Shown piece after piece: positions 59,208 through 64,000 of a DNA stretch of 64,000 nucleotides. Position 1 is the stretch's first letter. The number at the start of each line of letters is the position of its first letter. The translations under genes were made by a program, and so were the position numbers. The DNA is from Anaerolineae bacterium (GTDB taxonomy: Bacteria; Chloroflexota; Anaerolineae; 4572-78; J111): assembly GCA_022071955.1 (NCBI GenBank), contig JAJVIM010000001.1, positions 124,001 through 188,000 on the forward strand, in the 5' to 3' direction. The notes below the pieces were generated by a model. The model saw only the letters and a program-made list of their open reading frames with translations, had not been told where the DNA came from and searched no databases.

Positions 59208-61025
59208 ATGATTTTATCGCAAGCCGGATTTACAATTATTTTGCTGATTGTTACGCTGGTAGTTTTGGCCGGCCAGTGGTTGCGCTCCGACCTGGCGGCG
59301 CTGCTGGTGATGCTGGTGCTCATTGCCGGCCGCATCCTCTCGCCCGCCGAAGCTTTCAGCGCCTTTGGACAGCCGGTCATTTTAATTGTGGCCAGCGTTT
59401 TTATCATCGGCGCGGCCCTGCTGGATACCGGCGTCGCCACGTTGATTGCCAACCAGATTTTGCGTTTTGGCCAGCGCGGCGAGGCCGTTTTGATGGCCAT
59501 TGTTATGCTCACCGCGGCCATTTTAACCGCTTTTCTGGATGGATTGCTGGTGGTGGCGTTACTGCTGCCGGCGGTGCTGAGGGTAGCGCGCCGGGCGCAG
59601 TTGGCCCCTTCGCGGCTGTTGCTGCCGCTGGCCACCACGGCCACCATTGGCAACCAGCTTACCCTGGTGGGTACAACCTCAAACCTGGTGGTCAGCGATA
59701 TTTTAACCAGCAGCGGCTACTCAGGGTTGGGGCTGCTGAGTTTAACGCCGTATGCGCTGGTATCGGTGGGGGTGATGATGGCCTGGTATCTCACCGGCGG
59801 CCGCCGTTTGCTGCGCCGGGAACTGCCCGCCGAACCGCACCGTCCCTCGTTAACCGAGGTTGAGCAGAGCTACCAGCTACACAATTTGCTGTACCGGTTG
59901 CGGGTTCGGTCATCATCAGATTTAATTGCCCATTCACTGGAGGCCAGCGGCAAGCTGCGCACCGCTTTTAAACTGAACGTTATCGCCGTTCAGCCGCAGG
60001 GCGGCTCGCTGCAGCCGGCCAGCGCCGACCAGATTTTGGAACGCGATGATCTGTTGATTGTTGAGGGGGATACCGGCCACATTTTGCAGGCGGCCCGGGC
60101 GCACAACCTTGAGCCAAAAGGCACGGTCAGCCTCGATGAGTTTAACCGGCACGAACTGGCCACATTACGGCTGGCCGAATTGATGGTTCCGGTTCGGTCA
60201 CCGATTATTGGCCGCAGTCTGACCGAAATTGGGTTTCGCCGCCGCTACGGGTTGAATGTGCTGGCTGTGCATCGGCAGGGCCAAACCATTCGTACCGACC
60301 TGCCCAACCTGGCATTGGCCGTTGGCGACAGTTTGCTGGTACAGGGGCCGCCGGCCAGTTTGCGCGATGTTGGCCGCGATTTGAGCCTGGTGCCGGCCAC
60401 AGATTTGGGCCCGCAGCCGGGCGACATCATCACTGCCAAAGCCAACTGGACATTGGTGGTGCTGGCGGCGATGCTGGCGCTGGTAATGCTCGATATTGCC
60501 TCGCTGGCAACGGCCAGTGTGGCGGCGGCGGTCGCGCTGATTTTGCTGAAATGCCTCAGCCCGGAGCGAGCCTACCAGAGTATCAACGGTGGCCTGCTGG
60601 TATTGATCGGCGGCATGCTATCGCTGAGCTTTGCCCTGCAAAATACCGGCGCGGCTGAACTGATTGCCCAGCTCATTGCCTCTGCCAGCCAGGGTGTCGG
60701 TGTGGCCGGCTCGCTGGTGGTGGTGTTTTTGCTTACAAGTCTCGTCTCGCAGGTGATTGGCGGGGCGGTGGGCGCGGCGTTGTTTACGCCCATCGCCATC
60801 AGCCTGGCCGTGACTCAGGGCGCGCCGCCGCAGCCGTTTGCCATCGCCATTGCCTTTGCGGTGATGGCCGGTTACATCACCCCCCTCACGGATGGCGACA
60901 ATTTGCTGGTGCGTGAACCCGGCCAATACACCATGCGCGATTACGTGAGCAATACCATCCCCATTTTCCTGCTCCAGACCGCGGCGCTGATGACATTGTT
61001 AACCGTGGTGTACGGTTTGTTTTGA
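59208..61025 (+). CDS. SLC13/DASS-type permease with two RCK-C domains
   Basis: A 605-residue transporter. An N-terminal membrane half (~5-200) and C-terminal half (~415-600) carry about 12 hydrophobic segments; the TTATIGNQLTLVGTTSNLVVSDIL motif is like the SNT substrate motif of the SLC13/ArsB fold, and the second half has MAGYITPLTDGDNLLVREPGQY. Between these, two TrkA-C/RCK-C-like domains (~220-300 and ~315-400; IIGRSLTEIGFRRRYGLNVLAVHRQGQ). Substrate could be sulfate, dicarboxylate or another anion. AAGGA at 59196-59200 before ATG 59208 decides the start over ATG 59163. Confidence 0.85.
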   Translation: MILSQAGFTIILLIVTLVVLAGQWLRSDLAALLVMLVLIAGRILSPAEAFSAFGQPVILIVASVFIIGAALLDTGVATLIANQILRFGQRGEAVLMAIVMLTAAILTAFLDGLLVVALLLPAVLRVARRAQLAPSRLLLPLATTATIGNQLTLVGTTSNLVVSDILTSSGYSGLGLLSLTPYALVSVGVMMAWYLTGGRRLLRRELPAEPHRPSLTEVEQSYQLHNLLYRLRVRSSSDLIAHSLEASGKLRTAFKLNVIAVQPQGGSLQPASADQILERDDLLIVEGDTGHILQAARAHNLEPKGTVSLDEFNRHELATLRLAELMVPVRSPIIGRSLTEIGFRRRYGLNVLAVHRQGQTIRTDLPNLALAVGDSLLVQGPPASLRDVGRDLSLVPATDLGPQPGDIITAKANWTLVVLAAMLALVMLDIASLATASVAAAVALILLKCLSPERAYQSINGGLLVLIGGMLSLSFALQNTGAAELIAQLIASASQGVGVAGSLVVVFLLTSLVSQVIGGAVGAALFTPIAISLAVTQGAPPQPFAIAIAFAVMAGYITPLTDGDNLLVREPGQYTMRDYVSNTIPIFLLQTAALMTLLTVVYGLF

Positions 61026-61049
61026 GCAAAGAGCAAAACTGGAGGTAGT

Positions 61050-64000
61050 ATGACGGTCCCGTTTGCCAAATCGGTTATCTGCCCGGTGTTGATCGGCCGG
61101 GCGCCCCACCTGGAAACCATCACCAAACTGATTGACCAGACCCGGCAGAGCCGCAGCCGCGCGTTGCTGGTCTCTGGTGAGGCCGGCCTGGGCAAGTCGC
61201 GCCTGCTGGCCGAAGTAAAATCACACCCCGCGGTGCAGGGCTGGCAGGTGTTGCAGGGCCACTGTTTTGAAACAGACCGGGGCCTGCCCTACGCCCCCAT
61301 CGTCGATATGCTGCGCAGTTTTGCCGCCGGGCAATCCGGCCCGGAACTGGTTGAGGTTTTTGGCCCGGCCGCCGCCGAACTCGGCCCGCTGCTGCCGGAG
61401 CTGGCCGCCCGGCTTCCCACCCAGCCGGCCACCGAACCAGATCGGCACCGCCTCTTTTTTGCCCTGGCTCAATTTTGCATCGGCCTCACGGCCAGCCGCC
61501 CGCTGTTGCTGCTGATTGAAGATTTGCACTGGAGCGATGAGAGCAGTTTTGACCTGCTGCTGTACCTCATCCGCCACCTGGCTGCCCGGCCGGTGCTGTT
61601 TGTGTTCACCTTTCGCAGCGATGAAACCGGCCCGGAACTCACCCATTTTTTGGCCCAGTTAGACCGCAGCCGTATGGCAGTTGAGGTCTCGCTGTCGCCG
61701 TTCAACCGGGAGCAGGTTGAACGCATGGTGCAGGCCATTTTTGAACAGCCGCGCCCCATCCGCGCCGAGTTTCTGGAAACGCTGGTCACCCTCACCGAAG
61801 GCAACCCCTTTTTCATTGAAGAAACGCTCAAATCGATGCTTATGGCCGGCGACATTTTTTTTGCCGAGGACGGCATTTGGGATCGCAAATCGTTGTCCGA
61901 TTTGCAGATTCCGCGCAGCATTCACGATGCCGTCCAGCGGCGCAGCCGCCAGTTAAGCCCGCAGGCCGGCCATCTGCTCAATTTGGCGGCGGTTGCCGGC
62001 CGTCGTTTTGATTTTGGCCTGCTCCAGCGGCTCACCCACATGGACGATGCCAGCCTGCTGGACTGCCTCAAAGAATTGATGGCCGCTCAATTGGTGGTCG
62101 AGGACTCGGCGGACGTGTTCAGTTTTCGGCATGCGCTCACCCGTGCCGCGGTTTATGCCACGCTGCTGGCCCGCGAGCGTCGCCAGTACCACCGCGACAT
62201 CGGCCAGATTTTGGAGCAGCGATCCGCCGCCCGGCTGGCCGATCTGGCCGATCACTTTTATCAGGGCGAAGTGTGGGACAAGGCCCTCGAATATTCGCAG
62301 CGGGCCGGCGAAAAGGCGCAGTCATTGTACGCGCCGCAGGCGGCGCTGGCCCACTTTAACCACGCCATCGAAGCGGCGCACCGGTTGGAGCAGCCACCGC
62401 AGGCCCAACTACTCTACCGGCGCGGCCTGGCCTATGCCACGCTGAACAATTTTGAAGCCGCCCGGGCCGATTACCAGTTGGCGCTGGAACTGGCTTGCAC
62501 CCAAACCGACCGGCTGACCGAGTGGCAGGTGCTGCTGGCGCTGGGTAATTTGTGGACAGCCCGCGATTTTGCCAAACCCGGCGACTATTTCCGACAGGCG
62601 CACGATCTGGCCCGCACTCTGGCCGACCCGGCGCTGATTGCCCGCAGCCTCAACAGCATTGGCAATTGGCACATGAATCAGGACCAACCTTTTGCCGCGC
62701 TGCGCGATCACCGGGAGGCGCTGGCCGTTTTTCAAACCATTTCTGACCCGGCCGGGATCGCTCAAACGCTGGATTTACTGGCCATCACCAGCTTTAACTG
62801 CGGCGATCTGCTCTCCGGGCGGCGCTATTATCGCGAAGCGCTGCCCCTGTGGCGGCAGCTCGATGACCGGCAGGGGTTGCTGCACACGCTGTCGGGGATT
62901 GGGCTGGCCGTCGATTTTGAATTTGAGTTTGACGACGCCCCGGTTGCCGAATGCCTGCCGTGGGCCGAACAGGCCGTGCAGGTTAGCCGCGATATTGGCT
63001 GGCGTTCCGGCGAATCACTGTCGCTTGTCACTCTGGGACTGGTTTTGTATCAGGGCGGCCAATATGGCCCGGCGCTCGAGGCGTTAAACCACGCTCTGGC
63101 TTTGGCCGAGGAAATTGAGCATCACGGCTGGACCGCCGACGCGCTGCGGGCGCTCGGTGCGGTATATTTGGATATTCTGGCGTTACCGCAGGCGCAGCAG
63201 CATCTTGAGCGGGCGCTCACCCTGGCCTACGAGATAAATTCGTGGATTTGGATTCACCAGTCGGCCTGGACGCTGGCCATTGTTTACGCGGCTCAAAATG
63301 AACTCGAGCAGGCGCGCCGGCTGCTCGACAAAACCCTGCCGGCCGACACGCCTATGCAGGCGCTCCAACCCCGTTTTTTGTGGGGCAGCCGGATTGAACT
63401 AACCCTGGCCGAGGGCAACTTTGCCGAGGCGCTGCGGCTGGCGGATCGGCTGATTGCCGGCACGGCCAATCTGTCGCCGGGCGATGGCCGGGTTGTGCCG
63501 CGAGTGTGGCAGTTGCGCGGCCAGGCGCTGGCCGGCCTGCGCCGTTTTCCCGAGGCCGAAGCTGTATTCCGGGCGGCGCTGGCGGCGGCATCGGCGCAGG
63601 GACGACGTGGCCGGCACTGGCGGCTGCACCGGGCGCTGGCCGGCGTTTATCTGGCGCAGGGGCGCAGCGAGGCCGCCGTGGATGAGCTGGCCGCGGCCAA
63701 TGATGTGATCCGCGCCGTGGCCGATACGTTTGGTGAATTTGATTCGCTGCGCGATGATTTTCTGCGACAGGCCCTCGCCAGCTTGCCCACGGCTCCGCCG
63801 CTATCGCCCCAGCAGCAGGCCAAGCTGGAATTCGCTGGGCTGACCCGGCGCGAGCGGGAAGTGGCCGCGCTGGTGGCGCAGGGCAAAACCAACCGCGACA
63901 TCGCCGACGAACTCATCCTCAGCGAGCGCACCGCCGAGCGCCACATTGCCAATATTATGAGCAAGCTCGGATTTAACAGCCGCGCCCAAATTGCCGCCTG
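61050..64000 (+). CDS. LuxR-family AAA/TPR transcriptional regulator, 3' end cut by window
   Basis: An open frame from ATG 61050 to the window end, ~983 codons. It starts GGAGG five bases upstream (61041-61045). The N-terminal ATPase has SGEAGLGKSRLLAEV (P-loop) and LLLIEDLHWSDESSFDLLLYLIRHL (Walker B), as in MalT/LAL STAND regulators. A long TPR array of ~500 residues follows. At the C-terminus LTRREREVAALVAQGKTNRDIADELILSERTAERHIANIMSKLGFNSRAQIAA is a full LuxR/GerE helix-turn-helix (shown here in one motif; DNA-reading helix around RTAERHIANIMSKLG). The end is only a few residues beyond the window. Inducer unknown. Confidence 0.9.
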   Translation, partial: MTVPFAKSVICPVLIGRAPHLETITKLIDQTRQSRSRALLVSGEAGLGKSRLLAEVKSHPAVQGWQVLQGHCFETDRGLPYAPIVDMLRSFAAGQSGPELVEVFGPAAAELGPLLPELAARLPTQPATEPDRHRLFFALAQFCIGLTASRPLLLLIEDLHWSDESSFDLLLYLIRHLAARPVLFVFTFRSDETGPELTHFLAQLDRSRMAVEVSLSPFNREQVERMVQAIFEQPRPIRAEFLETLVTLTEGNPFFIEETLKSMLMAGDIFFAEDGIWDRKSLSDLQIPRSIHDAVQRRSRQLSPQAGHLLNLAAVAGRRFDFGLLQRLTHMDDASLLDCLKELMAAQLVVEDSADVFSFRHALTRAAVYATLLARERRQYHRDIGQILEQRSAARLADLADHFYQGEVWDKALEYSQRAGEKAQSLYAPQAALAHFNHAIEAAHRLEQPPQAQLLYRRGLAYATLNNFEAARADYQLALELACTQTDRLTEWQVLLALGNLWTARDFAKPGDYFRQAHDLARTLADPALIARSLNSIGNWHMNQDQPFAALRDHREALAVFQTISDPAGIAQTLDLLAITSFNCGDLLSGRRYYREALPLWRQLDDRQGLLHTLSGIGLAVDFEFEFDDAPVAECLPWAEQAVQVSRDIGWRSGESLSLVTLGLVLYQGGQYGPALEALNHALALAEEIEHHGWTADALRALGAVYLDILALPQAQQHLERALTLAYEINSWIWIHQSAWTLAIVYAAQNELEQARRLLDKTLPADTPMQALQPRFLWGSRIELTLAEGNFAEALRLADRLIAGTANLSPGDGRVVPRVWQLRGQALAGLRRFPEAEAVFRAALAAASAQGRRGRHWRLHRALAGVYLAQGRSEAAVDELAAANDVIRAVADTFGEFDSLRDDFLRQALASLPTAPPLSPQQQAKLEFAGLTRREREVAALVAQGKTNRDIADELILSERTAERHIANIMSKLGFNSRAQIAA

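Overview
The window reads as one continuous stretch of a bacterial chromosome, most likely Chloroflexota (Anaerolineae-like). That assignment is inference. It rests on GCCGGC-rich coding DNA, lipoproteins and no outer-membrane machinery, many TPR and secreted proteins, a YLP-type motif in two secreted proteins, a bacillithiol-type gene set and an F420-type cofD homologue. No rRNA, tRNA, CRISPR array, integrase or transposase was seen.

Layout. (1) 1-22.3 kb, all plus strand: a cell-surface polysaccharide locus. It has two methyltransferases, a membrane/TPR protein, a Wzt-type ABC ATPase, a sulfotransferase/double-GT2 fusion, a GT4 enzyme, four further GT2 enzymes, a beta-helix protein and two Asl1-like glycoside-hydrolase paralogues. 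(2) 22.3-26.4 kb, minus: a SWIM protein plus SNF2 helicase pair. (3) 26.7-39.4 kb, plus: bshB-, bshA- and compact bshC-like genes interleaved with a CBS protein, a giant redox fusion and a PIG-L/cyclic-nucleotide-binding fusion, then a lipoprotein. (4) 39.4-44.7 kb, minus: CBS protein, gamma-glutamyltransferase, split threonine/serine exporter, DUF1028 protein and CofD. (5) 45.2-49.0 kb, plus: pstS-pstC-pstA-pstB with Pho-box-like repeats upstream. (6) 49.0-52.8 kb: a FadR-type regulator divergent from kdgK, an oxidoreductase and eda (KDG/KDPG catabolism). (7) 52.8-58.9 kb, minus: ClC channel, sensor kinase and response regulator, ferric-reductase-like membrane protein, ApbE and a small anchored protein. 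(8) 59.2-64 kb, plus: an SLC13 permease and a LuxR-type ATPase regulator cut by the window end.

The most unusual gene is at 28436-32335. It encodes FHA, an indoleamine-2,3-dioxygenase-like heme domain, a cytochrome-P450-reductase-type FAD/NADPH module, cytochrome b5 and an unrecognised helical domain in one 1299-residue chain. It puts an IDO-like fold and its own electron supply in one protein. It lies between the bacillithiol-type genes. A second theme is intergenic: octamer/heptamer tracts, conserved TATTTTCACAGGAG leaders and several kinds of palindrome recur just upstream of unrelated genes.
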